The translations under genes and the position numbers were made by a program. Below the pieces are notes generated by a model. That model ran no database searches. It was not told the origin of the DNA and worked only from the letters and a program-made list of their open reading frames with translations. A stretch of DNA of 63,473 nucleotides, taken from DAOQVB01 sp964400865 (GTDB taxonomy: Bacteria; Patescibacteriota; Microgenomatia; UBA1400; PJMF01). The stretch covers positions 1 through 63,473 of the forward strand of contig CAYNWG010000002.1 in the NCBI GenBank assembly GCA_964400865.1, given 5' to 3'. Below, in pieces: positions 44,967 through 54,774 of the stretch; positions within the stretch are counted from its first letter, which is position 1, and each line of letters starts with the position of its first letter.

Positions 44967-45620
44967 CTAACTTGCTTGACGAGCGACAGTCAAACCAATT
45001 ACTGTTCTACATCCGTTCGTTTTTAATACTCGCGCACATTCGTTAAGTGTTGAGCCCGTGGTGAATACATCGTCGATTAATAGAATCATTCTGGGCAGTG
45101 GTAAAGATAGGCTTGGGTTGAGAGAAAAATGGTTGGCAACATGGCTCAATCGCACTTCTCTGGATTGGATTGAAGCTTGATGAGTACCATGAATAGTTCT
45201 GATGAGTAGGTTGTGATAGGGTATGTTTGAAAGAGTCGCTAAAGTTTGACCAATTACTTGAGCTTGGTTGAAACCACGCTCTCGAAGTCGTTTGGGATGA
45301 ATGGGTACGCTGGTAATACAGTCAACCGGAGGGTAAATGGTGCAATGGTAGAGGAGCCGGCCGCAGAGGCGGCCGGCGTCAATAACTGATTGATACTTCA
45401 GTGACTTTAGTAAAGCTTTGATAGCGCCGCCGTAACGGCAGGCGCTAATCACTTGATCCAAATAGAGTGGGGTGAGCAGCGGTGGAGGTTGATAGTATAA
45501 AAAATCGACTGTTTCGTAGCATTTGTCGCACAACAGCTCACCCCACTTTTCACAGTACACACAAAACGTCGGTGAAAGAATGCCAAATACTACCTTGCTC
45601 AATAGCTTAATAAACAACAC
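44967..45620 (-). CDS. comF: ComF-family phosphoribosyltransferase-like protein
   Basis: 217-aa ComF homologue, linked to DNA uptake (competence) or recombination. N-terminal zinc-finger CVYCEKWGELLCDKC with four cysteines (about 20-34), VPIHPKRLRERGFNQAQ near 105, and the PRPP motif MILLIDDVFTTGST near 178. GTG start; TATATT on the minus strand 8 nt upstream fits the leaderless layout. It precedes ssrA. Confidence 0.93.
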   Translation of the reverse strand: MLFIKLLSKVVFGILSPTFCVYCEKWGELLCDKCYETVDFLYYQPPPLLTPLYLDQVISACRYGGAIKALLKSLKYQSVIDAGRLCGRLLYHCTIYPPVDCITSVPIHPKRLRERGFNQAQVIGQTLATLSNIPYHNLLIRTIHGTHQASIQSREVRLSHVANHFSLNPSLSLPLPRMILLIDDVFTTGSTLNECARVLKTNGCRTVIGLTVARQAS

Positions 45621-45681
45621 TAATTCTAAATATAAGATACTAAGTTGTAAACAACCGTAGAACTAATGTAGTGATTTTTTC

Positions 45682-47349
45682 CTAATTTGCAATTGATTTA
45701 AGTTGTTTGCTGAAATCTTCTGGCAAATATTTTTGTGCCGACTGTAGTATATTTGCGCTCGCAGTGGCATCATCTAATTGCATCGATAATAGTAGGGCTT
45801 TGGGATATGAAAATGTAAAAGTTGGATCAATTTCTATGGCTTTTTGAAAATATTCCAGCGCCTCAACGGGTTTACTTTGAGTTTCTAACAAGTTGCCAAT
45901 ATTGTGATATATCTGTGGATAGCCAGGAGAAATGGCAAGTGCATTTTGATAATTTTCTAAAGCACCAGCAACATTTCCTCTATCTGCCTGAGCCATGGCA
46001 AGATTGTTATAGAGTCGGGCAGACTGTGAAAAACGAAGAGTATATTCATAAAAGCGAATATGATCGCTCCAGATATAGTTTTGTTTGATAGTAACAATCA
46101 TCAGTATCAGCAACACGAAGCTTGGTAGGTACTGTTGAGCGTCTGAAGCAACTTGAGCCACTGATTTTGGTATGTGTTTAATTGATAAGAAATAGTTGCC
46201 CAACCTTAGTAAAGCAGCGATGCTTATTAACAGACCGATGCTCGGTAAGTACAACCAGTGTTCGTAAAACAATCCATTCACCGGAATGATGCCTGATACT
46301 GGTACTAGTCCAATGAAAAACCAAAGCCATCCAAAGCTGAACCAGGCAGTTTTTAATTTTCTTATTTCGATCAAGCTCAACAAACCAATTGCTAGGATTG
46401 TAAGTACTACGATCACAGACCATGGATTAGCAACTGAATGTACCACTGGTAAAACGTGGTCCATGTGTAAAGCATAGGGAAAAGCAAATGTTCCGATATA
46501 TCTTGGTAACGCACGAGTGAAAGTAAGTAGTCGAACAGAAAGATTGGTTGGATATTCTGGGTCGATTACACTGTAGTCAAAATTGGGGTCAAAATTAAAT
46601 GCTGTTTGGCGAAGATACGAGTAACTCAATCCGAGTAGCAATAGGAGTATAAGTGAGATTGTAGCGGTAATATACTTTGTAAATACTACACTGATTTCTT
46701 GTTTAGTTTGAAACAGGTTAAGTAAAAATACTAAGCCATAAAATCCCAATCCCGCCAATGCCAGTTCTTTTGAAAGCACAGCCAATATCAATGAAAGTGT
46801 GCTAGTGATCAATAAAAGACTTGGTGAAATATATACATGCAAGTCATAAAGTGAGAAATTACATTGTTTTTTTTGTAAACTGAGCCAAAAACAAGTAATA
46901 CCAAATAATAATAAAACTGCAGAGAGTGAATCACCTCGTGAACTAATATAGCTAACTGCCTCTGTTTGCACGGGATGAAGTAAGAAGAAAGCTGTAACCC
47001 AAAATCGCCAACGATCTGATATGCCCAAGTTAGTTAATACCCAGAAAAGCAGTAACCCAGCCACAATGTGGAGCACTAGGTTGGTCAGGTGAAACCCAAC
47101 GGGATTAGTACTCCACCAACCCACATCGATGGCAAAACTAATACTTGTTAGTGGGCGGAAATAGTTGCTTGTGATGCCACCGCCCGCCGTCGTACTTTCT
47201 GCGAACATTTGAGGGACATTAAATGATTGAATAGTTTGATTTTCAGTCACAAACTGTTGGTCGTCCCAAATGAAAGGACTATTAACGAATGGGAGATAGC
47301 ACAGGGCAGTTAAACAAATCAGTAGTAAAAGTTGATGACGAAGACGCAT
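45682..47349 (-). CDS. Polytopic membrane protein with C-terminal TPR repeats (TMTC/GT-C-like)
   Basis: 555 aa. About ten transmembrane helices in the first 400 residues, with the acidic loop motif FIWDDQQFVTEN after helix 1 typical of GT-C membrane glycosyltransferases, and SSRGDSLSAVLLLFG near 130. The C-terminal 110 residues hold two to three tetratricopeptide repeats (YNNLAMAQADRGNVAGALENY, YHNIGNLLETQSKPVEALEYF). This combination is seen in TMTC-type protein O-mannosyltransferases. The open frame runs on to 47406 through the tRNA gene; ATG 47349 is preferred, 10 nt after an extended -10 TGT-TATACT. Confidence 0.75.
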   Translation of the reverse strand: MRLRHQLLLLICLTALCYLPFVNSPFIWDDQQFVTENQTIQSFNVPQMFAESTTAGGGITSNYFRPLTSISFAIDVGWWSTNPVGFHLTNLVLHIVAGLLLFWVLTNLGISDRWRFWVTAFFLLHPVQTEAVSYISSRGDSLSAVLLLFGITCFWLSLQKKQCNFSLYDLHVYISPSLLLITSTLSLILAVLSKELALAGLGFYGLVFLLNLFQTKQEISVVFTKYITATISLILLLLLGLSYSYLRQTAFNFDPNFDYSVIDPEYPTNLSVRLLTFTRALPRYIGTFAFPYALHMDHVLPVVHSVANPWSVIVVLTILAIGLLSLIEIRKLKTAWFSFGWLWFFIGLVPVSGIIPVNGLFYEHWLYLPSIGLLISIAALLRLGNYFLSIKHIPKSVAQVASDAQQYLPSFVLLILMIVTIKQNYIWSDHIRFYEYTLRFSQSARLYNNLAMAQADRGNVAGALENYQNALAISPGYPQIYHNIGNLLETQSKPVEALEYFQKAIEIDPTFTFSYPKALLLSMQLDDATASANILQSAQKYLPEDFSKQLKSIAN

Positions 47350-47374
47350 AGCTGTATCAAGTATAACAGGGTGT

Positions 47375-47447
47375 GGTCGCACCAGGACTCGAACCTGGGA
47401 CCTCACGAATGTGAATCGTGCGCTCTAACCAACTGAGCTATGCGACC
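47375..47447 (-). tRNA. tRNA-Val (anticodon CAC)
   Basis: Complete 73-nt cloverleaf. Acceptor stem GGTCGCA/TGCGACC, D-arm AGCTCAGTTGGTTAGAGC, anticodon stem CACGA/TCGTG with loop TTCACAT (anticodon CAC, reading GUG), and T-arm CCAGGTTCGAGTCCTGG. CCA is not encoded. Confidence 0.97.
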
Positions 47448-47469
47448 TTTTTAAGTGAAATTTATTATA

Positions 47470-48543
47470 TCATTCAACCAAATTAAAACTGCGTAGAATG
47501 CTCTCAACTTCGGCTGGACTTTGACTTTGAAATAATTCAATTCTGACCTGTTTGGCATCAGGGAAGCCACGCATATACCAACCCAGATGTTTACGCATCG
47601 GTGCAAAGTAATACTTTGGATGATGTTGATAGGTTGCTTCATACAGATGAGCATGTTCAAGCGCAATTGCCGTCAGTGAGGTAGTATTTGCTTCGTCAGA
47701 AGGCGGTAAAAAAACATAGGGATTGCCAAAACTCGCTCGACCGATCAACGTACCATCAACGTGGTAAGTTGTTAGGTGTTCTATTGCCGACTCGTATGAA
47801 TCAATATCACCATTGCCAAATACCAGCGTGTCAGTTTGATGGATTAAGTCAGCCGCCTGGGCAATTAATTCCCAGTTAGCTTCTCCGGAATATCCCTGTC
47901 TGAGTGTTCGGCCATGGATGGTGATTAGGTCTGGTGCTTCTTCCAACAGAGTAGGGATCCACTCGTTAATCACCGGCGCATCATAACCGATTCTCGTCTT
48001 GACACTAACTGGAATCAATCTAGCTCTGGTTTGATACTCAGCTGGCAATAACAGGTGACGATTTTGCACTTCAAGCAGTATTTCAAGATCGATTGATTTA
48101 TCAGTAAATACATCATAACCTTGTTGCCAGTCTGAGATTGCCTGTTTAACTGACCGAATGATTTTTTGAGCAAGCATTGGAGTTTTGATGAGGGCTGCCC
48201 CAGCACCACCAAGCTGCACGCTTTTGGCGGGACAACCCATATTAATATCAATACCATCAAAACCAAGGGCGCAGAGCAATAAAGCTGTGCGGTAAAAAAA
48301 TTCTGGTGTCGTACCATAAATTTGCGCTACGATAGGTCGTTGAGTCTCGTCATACTGAAAATCATCAAGAAGTTTGATTGCTCCATGTCCCAAACCTTCT
48401 ACGCTGGTAAACTCAGTAAACATAACGCTGGGATGACCATATTTTTTGGTAATGACTCTAAATGGATAATCAGTAATGCCATCCATCGGCGCCAAGCCAA
48501 TAATAGGTGTAGTGAGTTGATGCCAAAAAGAATGTAGTTTCAC
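47470..48543 (-). CDS. dus: tRNA-dihydrouridine synthase
   Basis: 357-aa FMN-dependent Dus enzyme that reduces uridines in tRNA D-loops. N-terminal LAPMDGITDYPFR, then DGIDINMGCPAKSVQLGGAGAAL with the catalytic cysteine, ITIHGRTLRQGYSG and FGNGDIDS phosphate-binding motifs. It ends just upstream of the tRNA-Val gene. The last 4 nt of the C39-like gene overlap its start, so the two may be coupled. Confidence 0.94.
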   Translation of the reverse strand: MKLHSFWHQLTTPIIGLAPMDGITDYPFRVITKKYGHPSVMFTEFTSVEGLGHGAIKLLDDFQYDETQRPIVAQIYGTTPEFFYRTALLLCALGFDGIDINMGCPAKSVQLGGAGAALIKTPMLAQKIIRSVKQAISDWQQGYDVFTDKSIDLEILLEVQNRHLLLPAEYQTRARLIPVSVKTRIGYDAPVINEWIPTLLEEAPDLITIHGRTLRQGYSGEANWELIAQAADLIHQTDTLVFGNGDIDSYESAIEHLTTYHVDGTLIGRASFGNPYVFLPPSDEANTTSLTAIALEHAHLYEATYQHHPKYYFAPMRKHLGWYMRGFPDAKQVRIELFQSQSPAEVESILRSFNLVE

Positions 48544-50354
48544 TCAGGTATTATAGCGAGTTCTTGTTGTAATTCAGCAACAGTCTCCTGATCTATACTA
48601 TTTGTGTACCATCCAAGTAAACTATCTAGGTACCGTTTGTAATACGCAGTTTCAGTAGGATTACTAATAGCAATATTTGTACTATCATCTAACCACCACC
48701 AGACCAGCGGATTCTTGAACTTTTGGTCATACCATGCTTTTTCTAGCAATAGACGAAATTGTGTAAATGAACTAATTCGATAGATCGAACTGGGAAGACT
48801 AGAATGATAATCGAGTAGGTAGGTTTGGACAAGGCCTTGATTTCGTTTCGTGATCAAGTGAGTTGTCACCTCGCCATCTTGATCATATGAATAGGTAGCG
48901 AACTCCAATTTATCGTTAGTAACTGATTGAACAGTCAATTGATACTGACCAGTAATGGGTTTAGCGATTGAGAGCGTTTTAAACCCACCTGTTGATTCGG
49001 TAGCGCCATCAGTACTGAAGGCGGAAATATGTTCGTCAATTTCAATTGCTACTTCTTCAGCTGGACCAACAATAGATACTTGGACAGCTGGATCGTAGAC
49101 CAGAAACAAATAGCTTAGGTCGGTATGACTTGGTAAAAACGTGCGAAAACTCAGCGGATTTACCTGATGTTGACTCAATAATGAATAGCTGTAAGCAGGA
49201 TCCTTGATAGTAAGATCATTTTGATTGGCTGAGACGCCATCAGCCACCATAAAATGACCGGGAATTTGAACCATCACTGGACGATGATTAGCTATTTCTG
49301 AAATTGCTGGGGTGAGTTGATTGACAGTATTCCAGTTGAATCGCCCATATTCTAAAGCTGGTGTACCATAAACACGGCTCAACTGCTTGGTTAGTCTAGT
49401 AGTGGCAAGAAAATTGACCAAACCTTCGCCTACATATCCGTCTGGCTGTAATTTTAACCAGTCATTCAGATTTGCGGGAGTTAGGGCTGTGCCATCTGAC
49501 ATTCTGGTTATACCGTGATACTGCATGATCATCACTAAGGAAGTTAGGGCACAGCCCCAATTATGTATTGTTAGTTTATTTGACCATTCGTGAGCATGGT
49601 CGTACTCTAGCTCACCCCAGTCTGGGTCATTTTGCTTTAAATGTGGTACTGTGGGGATTAGGTCACTTTCATCCAGAAGATACGCCACCAGATTATCAAA
49701 GCGAGTTACGCTCCGTCTGAGCGATCCAACCCCTGCTTCTAGACCGACTGTCAATGTTTCAGCAGCTAAATATGGAGTGGTATCTGTGACGAATAAAACA
49801 GTATGACCATCTATGGTAAGGCGAATTTGGTGATTCGCAAAAGAAATTTCTGCGTGATACTGCTGATTTACTTCAAAAGGATAGGTTGAAATTGAGTTAG
49901 CGAGTTCATGTTCCTGACCATCTATTACTTTTTGAACTCTGACTTCATTATTCGTTATTTTAATATCGTACCAATTATTTTCATCTACCCAGATAAAAAG
50001 TAAATTTCTATCCATGTTTATTGACTCCAAAAACGTTACATCAATTGCAAACAAATAGTTTTCTAAAGTTGCGATTGAAAAATTATTGGGAACAATTTCC
50101 ATTACGCAGGGTTTGCTATCAATCACTATTTGGGCTGTGCCGTCAATAATTTCCCAGTGGGCTGGTTGAGAAAGATTGGTGCAAACCCTGAGAGGGTATT
50201 GCCATTGCCGATTGCGAACCTCATGCCACTGATCAAAAACATGAGGATTATCAAACGTCTCAGTAAATACCATTGTTTTCGCAGTTACTCCTTGGGGATG
50301 AACCGCTATAATAAGACTGAGTACGAGTAGCACAAATCCAATTTGCATTTTCAT
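48540..50354 (-). CDS. Secreted C39-like peptidase with jelly-roll domain
   Basis: 604 aa. Signal peptide residues 1-25 (cleavage after VTA). About residues 30-230 form a laminin-G/concanavalin-like beta-sandwich (ETFDNPHVFDQWHEV; LTIDGHTVLFV; RFDNLVAYL). A papain-like C39_2 domain follows: WGCALTSLVMIMQYHG (Cys), PGHFMVADGV (His) and IKDPAYS (Asp). Role likely in cell-wall or peptide cleavage outside the cell. Its ATG (50354-50352) overlaps the ATG of the divergent methyltransferase; ATG 50348 is an alternative. Confidence 0.8.
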   Translation of the reverse strand: MKMQIGFVLLVLSLIIAVHPQGVTAKTMVFTETFDNPHVFDQWHEVRNRQWQYPLRVCTNLSQPAHWEIIDGTAQIVIDSKPCVMEIVPNNFSIATLENYLFAIDVTFLESINMDRNLLFIWVDENNWYDIKITNNEVRVQKVIDGQEHELANSISTYPFEVNQQYHAEISFANHQIRLTIDGHTVLFVTDTTPYLAAETLTVGLEAGVGSLRRSVTRFDNLVAYLLDESDLIPTVPHLKQNDPDWGELEYDHAHEWSNKLTIHNWGCALTSLVMIMQYHGITRMSDGTALTPANLNDWLKLQPDGYVGEGLVNFLATTRLTKQLSRVYGTPALEYGRFNWNTVNQLTPAISEIANHRPVMVQIPGHFMVADGVSANQNDLTIKDPAYSYSLLSQHQVNPLSFRTFLPSHTDLSYLFLVYDPAVQVSIVGPAEEVAIEIDEHISAFSTDGATESTGGFKTLSIAKPITGQYQLTVQSVTNDKLEFATYSYDQDGEVTTHLITKRNQGLVQTYLLDYHSSLPSSIYRISSFTQFRLLLEKAWYDQKFKNPLVWWWLDDSTNIAISNPTETAYYKRYLDSLLGWYTNSIDQETVAELQQELAIIPE

Positions 50355-51096
50355 GTTAAAAAAAATAGTTAACTTCTACGATCGCTATCATTTAAAAAAC
50401 CAAGCGTATTCAGGTGTGATTGCAAGAAATAATTTCACCTATTGGTATATTCTGCGAACCTTACACCAACCGCTACTTAAGCAACTCAAAAAATTTACAG
50501 TTTTGGATGTAGGTTGCGGGGTGGGAACTCTAGCACTCTACTTGGCTCAAATTTGTGAATCGGTAGTGGGAATTGATGTCTCAGAAAGAGCGATTGGCAT
50601 TGCTAAGCAAGCCAAGCAATCCACGCAGAGCCACAATTTGATTTTCAAGCAGTCGCTACTTAAGCAATTTTCAACAAAATTCGATTTAATCATTTGCACA
50701 GAAGTGATAGAGCATGTACCGAATCCTCCGTATTTCGTTGAGTTACTCGTTAACAATCTTGAATACAAGGGATGGTTATTACTTTCTACGCCAAATCGGG
50801 ATAATTGGTTAACCCGGATTGGTTATTATCGTAATTTTGATCAGGAGGTTGGCCATTTACGACGTTACTCAGTCTCAGAAATTTGCCAACTGCTCGAACA
50901 GAATGGTCTTAAGGTGAAACATAAAGAGACGGTTGAGGGTCCGCTCAGATCATTATTGTTCACTTCCAAGCTAGGAATACTGATAAAAGTGATTAAAGGA
51001 CCATTAATTCCACTATTTCATCGTTTAGACGAGATATTTGGAAACATATTTGGTAACAGCGATATAGTGATTCTTGCTCAGAAACAAACAAAATGA
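50353..51096 (+). CDS. Class I SAM-dependent methyltransferase
   Basis: 247-aa methyltransferase; motif I VLDVGCGVGTLALYLA near residue 49, acidic loop VVGIDVSE, and IICTEVIEHVPNPPYF, typical of ubiquinone/glycan methyltransferases in surface-sugar operons. First gene of a glycosylation operon; its end overlaps the next gene by 4 nt. Confidence 0.9.
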   Translation: MLKKIVNFYDRYHLKNQAYSGVIARNNFTYWYILRTLHQPLLKQLKKFTVLDVGCGVGTLALYLAQICESVVGIDVSERAIGIAKQAKQSTQSHNLIFKQSLLKQFSTKFDLIICTEVIEHVPNPPYFVELLVNNLEYKGWLLLSTPNRDNWLTRIGYYRNFDQEVGHLRRYSVSEICQLLEQNGLKVKHKETVEGPLRSLLFTSKLGILIKVIKGPLIPLFHRLDEIFGNIFGNSDIVILAQKQTK

Positions 51097-52139
51097 ATAT
51101 CTTATTTCTTACACCGAAATATACGCCGGCGTTGGGAGGTGTGGAAACTCACGTTCAAAAAGTTAGTCGCGAGTTGTTGAAAAAGGGACATCACATAACT
51201 ATTATCACGTCTCAAACAGATGCTGTACTGCCTTTGAGTGAGGAAATTGATGGCGTGTCTGTATATAGAATTCCGTTAGAGATTTCACAGCAAAAAATTG
51301 CTACGTGGCGATGGATAAAAGTCAATCAAGCATTGTTTCAAACTGCAGATAGGGTGCATGTACATGATGTTGGATGGTGGCTTCTACCCGTTGTACCAAT
51401 AGTACAACACAAATTAAGTACCACTTTTCATGGATGGGAGGGGCGCTGGCCGATACGGTGGCAAGCTAAGTTACACCGTTGGGTGTTGGCAAAACTGAGC
51501 AAGAAAACCATTCACATCGGTAGTTGGATTCAAGAATTCTACTGGGATAAACCCTCAATGACGCTTTTCGGCGGTGTTGATCGGCGAAGAATATTAGTTG
51601 TAGAAACCCAAAAAAAGCCCAAAGATAAAAAAATACTCAAAATAGTATTTATAGGAAGACTAGTCAAGGAAAATGACATTGCATCATATTGTCATTTTTT
51701 GGACGTTTTAAATGAAAAACAAATTGGCTTTAGAGTGCACTGGGTGGGAGATGGCCCGTGGAGAACGACTTGTGAGAAGTATGGGAAAGTTCTGGGCATG
51801 GTAACTCAACCAAAGGAGTTTCTGATTAAAGCAGACGTAGTTTTTGCCAGTTCCTATTTAAGCATATTACTTGCAAGATCTATGGGAAAGCCGGTTTGGG
51901 CAATGTACTCACAACCCCTGAAACAACGGTATTTGACATCACTTCCAAACAAAGAAGCAATGGTAATCGCCGGCACGGCGGATGAATTATTACAAGCAAC
52001 CTATGATGAACAAGCAATGAGTTGGAAACCAGTTGTAATATCACCTCGCTATTTAACAGATTGGCCACCGACGTGGAAGGAGGTGGCCACTGCGTATGAA
52101 ACTCTCTGGCAAAGTATGAGTAACGATGAGAAAAAATAA
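51093..52139 (+). CDS. GT4-family glycosyltransferase
   Basis: 348-aa glycosyltransferase with GT-B fold: N-terminal FLTPKYTPALGGVETHV, and FIGRLVKENDI...HWVGDGPWRTTCEKYGKV of the nucleotide-sugar domain. The usual EGFG/E-x7-E catalytic region is replaced by SSYLSILLARSMGKPVWA, so the donor site is somewhat degenerate. Overlaps its neighbours by 4 and 14 nt. Confidence 0.87.
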   Translation: MNILFLTPKYTPALGGVETHVQKVSRELLKKGHHITIITSQTDAVLPLSEEIDGVSVYRIPLEISQQKIATWRWIKVNQALFQTADRVHVHDVGWWLLPVVPIVQHKLSTTFHGWEGRWPIRWQAKLHRWVLAKLSKKTIHIGSWIQEFYWDKPSMTLFGGVDRRRILVVETQKKPKDKKILKIVFIGRLVKENDIASYCHFLDVLNEKQIGFRVHWVGDGPWRTTCEKYGKVLGMVTQPKEFLIKADVVFASSYLSILLARSMGKPVWAMYSQPLKQRYLTSLPNKEAMVIAGTADELLQATYDEQAMSWKPVVISPRYLTDWPPTWKEVATAYETLWQSMSNDEKK

Positions 52140-53808
52140 CAATCAATCACTGAAAATAAATTTAGGTTGTGGATCTGACTATCGCCAAGGCTGGGTAAAT
52201 ATAGATGCTTTGGAAGAATATAAGCCGGATATTATTCATGATTTACACTCAGCTCTGCCATTGGCAGATAAATCGGCTGAATATGTATTAGCTCAAGACA
52301 TTCTTGAGCATTTTACCAAAGAAGATTTATCGCGCTTACTCTCAGATCTGAGTCGGGTAACGAGGAATGAAGGGCTCATTGAAATCAGAGTACCGAGTGT
52401 AGCGGCAATTACAGATAGACTGCGAAAATATCCAGAGGCAAGAAACCAATTTCTATATGGCACGACGGCACATACGGGAATTTTTGGAGCTCACAAAGTT
52501 GGATTTTCACCAGAGTATTTAGTTTACTTATTTCTGAGCAACGGCTTTACTTTAAAAAGCTGGAAATTAGAAGACACCAATTATCATGCTGTGTTTAAAA
52601 AAACGAATCAACGAGAGATATTGAAAACGTTAACAATAGTAGCCCATACTTTTGGTTTGGGTGGAGCAGAGCAGTTTATTACTCAGCTAACAGAAGATTT
52701 TGCAAAGCGAGGGATACAAGTTGAAGTGTGGACCAATCACAAACCTTGGATTACGCTGTTGCAAACAAAAAAATTACTAGCAAAAAAAGTGCCAATTGCA
52801 ATTGATATTATCGGTGATTGGAAGGGTTTACTCAAAGCTTCTTTGTTACTTCCTCTAGTTTTGATTACTGATGGTTGGATGGTGTGGCAAACCAGAAAAT
52901 CAAATGCTATCCTATTGTCTGGATTTTCGCAAAAGTTAACTGTTTCTTTATGGGCGGCGTTGTGGCGCCGCCCCCTCATTTGGATCGAATTTGGACCACT
53001 CGAATCGGTACTGAAAAAATTTGGCCAACTACCCAAGTTGGCGTATTACCTAGCAAAAAAACTTCCACAAATACTAATTGTCCCTTCGTTCCACACATTT
53101 CAGCATCTGATTAGTGGAGCTAAGATTGATTTAGCCAAGTTGCGCACTATTCCCTGCGGAGTATCAGTTCCTAATGACCGATTCAGTCGCCCATCAACTA
53201 TTCCAAACAGAGTGGTATGTGTATCACGTTTAGAGCCAGGTAAGGGTCAGGATCGTTTAATCGTTGCATTCAAAGCTGTGGCGAAAGCAATTCCCACCGC
53301 CCATCTGAGAATCATTGGTGAGGGTGGCTTCGACCAAACCTTGCGCCAACTGATTGAAAAAAATCAATTAACCAAGCATGTAGAACTAGTTGGTAGAGTA
53401 CCAAATTCACTCGAAGAAATGAAACAAGCTGAGATTTGTGTCATTCCATCTACTTGGCAGCTTGAGGGATTTGGTTTAACAGTAGTCGAAGCAATGATGT
53501 TGGCAAAACCCGTAATTATTTTTGATATACCACCACTGAATGAACTAGTTGAAAACGAAGTGACGGGTCTGATAATCAATGACGATGCATCCCAAAATGA
53601 ATTACAGCTTTCAAAATCAATTATTCGATTGCTGAAAGATGCTCAATTACGAGAGAAACTGGGAAGATTAGCAAGAAAACAGGTGAATCTGAAGTATTCA
53701 TTTGAACAAATTGGTTCATCGTATATTGAAGCAATCGAGGAAGCAATGCAACGAATGCAAGCCAGAGAACAACTTAAAAGAGTAGGTTGGAGTGCATACA
53801 ATGAATAA
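52126..53808 (+). CDS. Methyltransferase-GT4 glycosyltransferase fusion
   Basis: 560 aa, two enzymes in one chain. Residues 1-160 are a small SAM-methyltransferase (INLGCGSDYRQGWVNID; YVLAQDILEHFTKEDL). From about 167 a complete GT4 glycosyltransferase follows: AHTFGLGGAEQFI, VCVSRLEPGKGQDRLIVAF, LRIIGEGGFDQTL and PSTWQLEGFGLTVVEAMMLAKPVI. The chain probably modifies and extends the same surface glycan. It overlaps the GT4 gene upstream by 14 nt and the GT2 gene downstream. Confidence 0.88.
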   Translation: MRKNNNQSLKINLGCGSDYRQGWVNIDALEEYKPDIIHDLHSALPLADKSAEYVLAQDILEHFTKEDLSRLLSDLSRVTRNEGLIEIRVPSVAAITDRLRKYPEARNQFLYGTTAHTGIFGAHKVGFSPEYLVYLFLSNGFTLKSWKLEDTNYHAVFKKTNQREILKTLTIVAHTFGLGGAEQFITQLTEDFAKRGIQVEVWTNHKPWITLLQTKKLLAKKVPIAIDIIGDWKGLLKASLLLPLVLITDGWMVWQTRKSNAILLSGFSQKLTVSLWAALWRRPLIWIEFGPLESVLKKFGQLPKLAYYLAKKLPQILIVPSFHTFQHLISGAKIDLAKLRTIPCGVSVPNDRFSRPSTIPNRVVCVSRLEPGKGQDRLIVAFKAVAKAIPTAHLRIIGEGGFDQTLRQLIEKNQLTKHVELVGRVPNSLEEMKQAEICVIPSTWQLEGFGLTVVEAMMLAKPVIIFDIPPLNELVENEVTGLIINDDASQNELQLSKSIIRLLKDAQLREKLGRLARKQVNLKYSFEQIGSSYIEAIEEAMQRMQAREQLKRVGWSAYNE

Positions 53809-54760
53809 ACCCGAAAAATCTTCTAGTGTTTCAATCATCGTAACCATTCTAAATGAAGTTCAGACGATTGATGAATTACTTGAATCACTTATTACACAAA
53901 CCATCAAACCAAAAGCAATTGTAATCACTGATGGGGGATCAACTGATGGCACTTGGGAAAAATTACTCGGATGGCAGCAAAAAAAATCATCAATACAATT
54001 AGTAGTCCAACAGGTAAACGGCAATCGCAGTATTGGCAGAAATCATGCGATTCAGTTAACCGATACTGAGTTAATCGCTTGTACCGACGCTGGTTGTGTC
54101 CCTGAGAGTACTTGGTTGGCAGAGCTAGTTGAAGAAGAAAAGAAGAGTCACGCGTTGGTCGTGGCTGGTTACTATAAAGGCATGCCAAAAAGTGATTTTC
54201 AATCTGCCCAAGTTCCCTATGTTTTGGTCATGTCTGATCGACTTAATTCAGCGGAATTTTTACCAGCCACACGGTCTGTGTTGTTTCATAGACAGTGGTT
54301 TATGGAAAACGGGGGCTTCGATGAATCCCTATCTGATAATGAGGATTACGCTCTGGCCAGAAAGATTCAAGCTATTCAACTTCGGACGGGGAAAAATATT
54401 TTGAGTTTTACAAAAAATGCTGTGGTGGGATGGCGCCCGCGCAGAACACTACGCGAATTTATCTGGATGATCTTTCGCTTTGCTCGCGGTGATGCGCGGG
54501 CGCACCTTTGGCGACCAAAGGTCGCACTGATATTTCTGAGATATTTTATATATCTCAGCTTTGTAATGATGACTTTGGTTTTGCAGTCATCATTGTTTTT
54601 AGTTATAAGTGTTTTGGCAGCCAGCGCGTACGTACTTTGGTCGATAGCTAAAAATTTCCGATATGCTCAGTCAGCCTGGTATTGGCTGCCAATCCTTCAA
54701 ATTACCAGTGACTTTGCAGTTATGTCTGGTACAATCGCAGGACTTGCCTACAAGCGATAA
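53801..54760 (+). CDS. GT2-family glycosyltransferase with C-terminal membrane helices
   Basis: 319-aa GT-A enzyme: VSIIVTILNEVQTIDELLESL, ITDGGSTDGTW and LIACTDAGCVPE (DxD-like), with GGFDESLSDNEDYALARKI as the acceptor-loop motif. Two or three hydrophobic helices at the C-terminus anchor it. A GTG at 53792 is in frame, but the ATG at 53801 is preferred. Confidence 0.87.
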   Translation: MNKPEKSSSVSIIVTILNEVQTIDELLESLITQTIKPKAIVITDGGSTDGTWEKLLGWQQKKSSIQLVVQQVNGNRSIGRNHAIQLTDTELIACTDAGCVPESTWLAELVEEEKKSHALVVAGYYKGMPKSDFQSAQVPYVLVMSDRLNSAEFLPATRSVLFHRQWFMENGGFDESLSDNEDYALARKIQAIQLRTGKNILSFTKNAVVGWRPRRTLREFIWMIFRFARGDARAHLWRPKVALIFLRYFIYLSFVMMTLVLQSSLFLVISVLAASAYVLWSIAKNFRYAQSAWYWLPILQITSDFAVMSGTIAGLAYKR

Positions 54761-54774
54761 AAAGCTATATCACT

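Noticed and set aside
44725..45046. Open frames on both strands across 44725-45046
   Set aside because: The minus frame is the tmRNA tag frame extended upstream; the plus frame is antisense to tmRNA and comF.
47350..47406. N-terminal extension of the TPR membrane protein through the tRNA gene
   Set aside because: The extension is tRNA and promoter sequence; the signal-like N-terminus begins at 47349.
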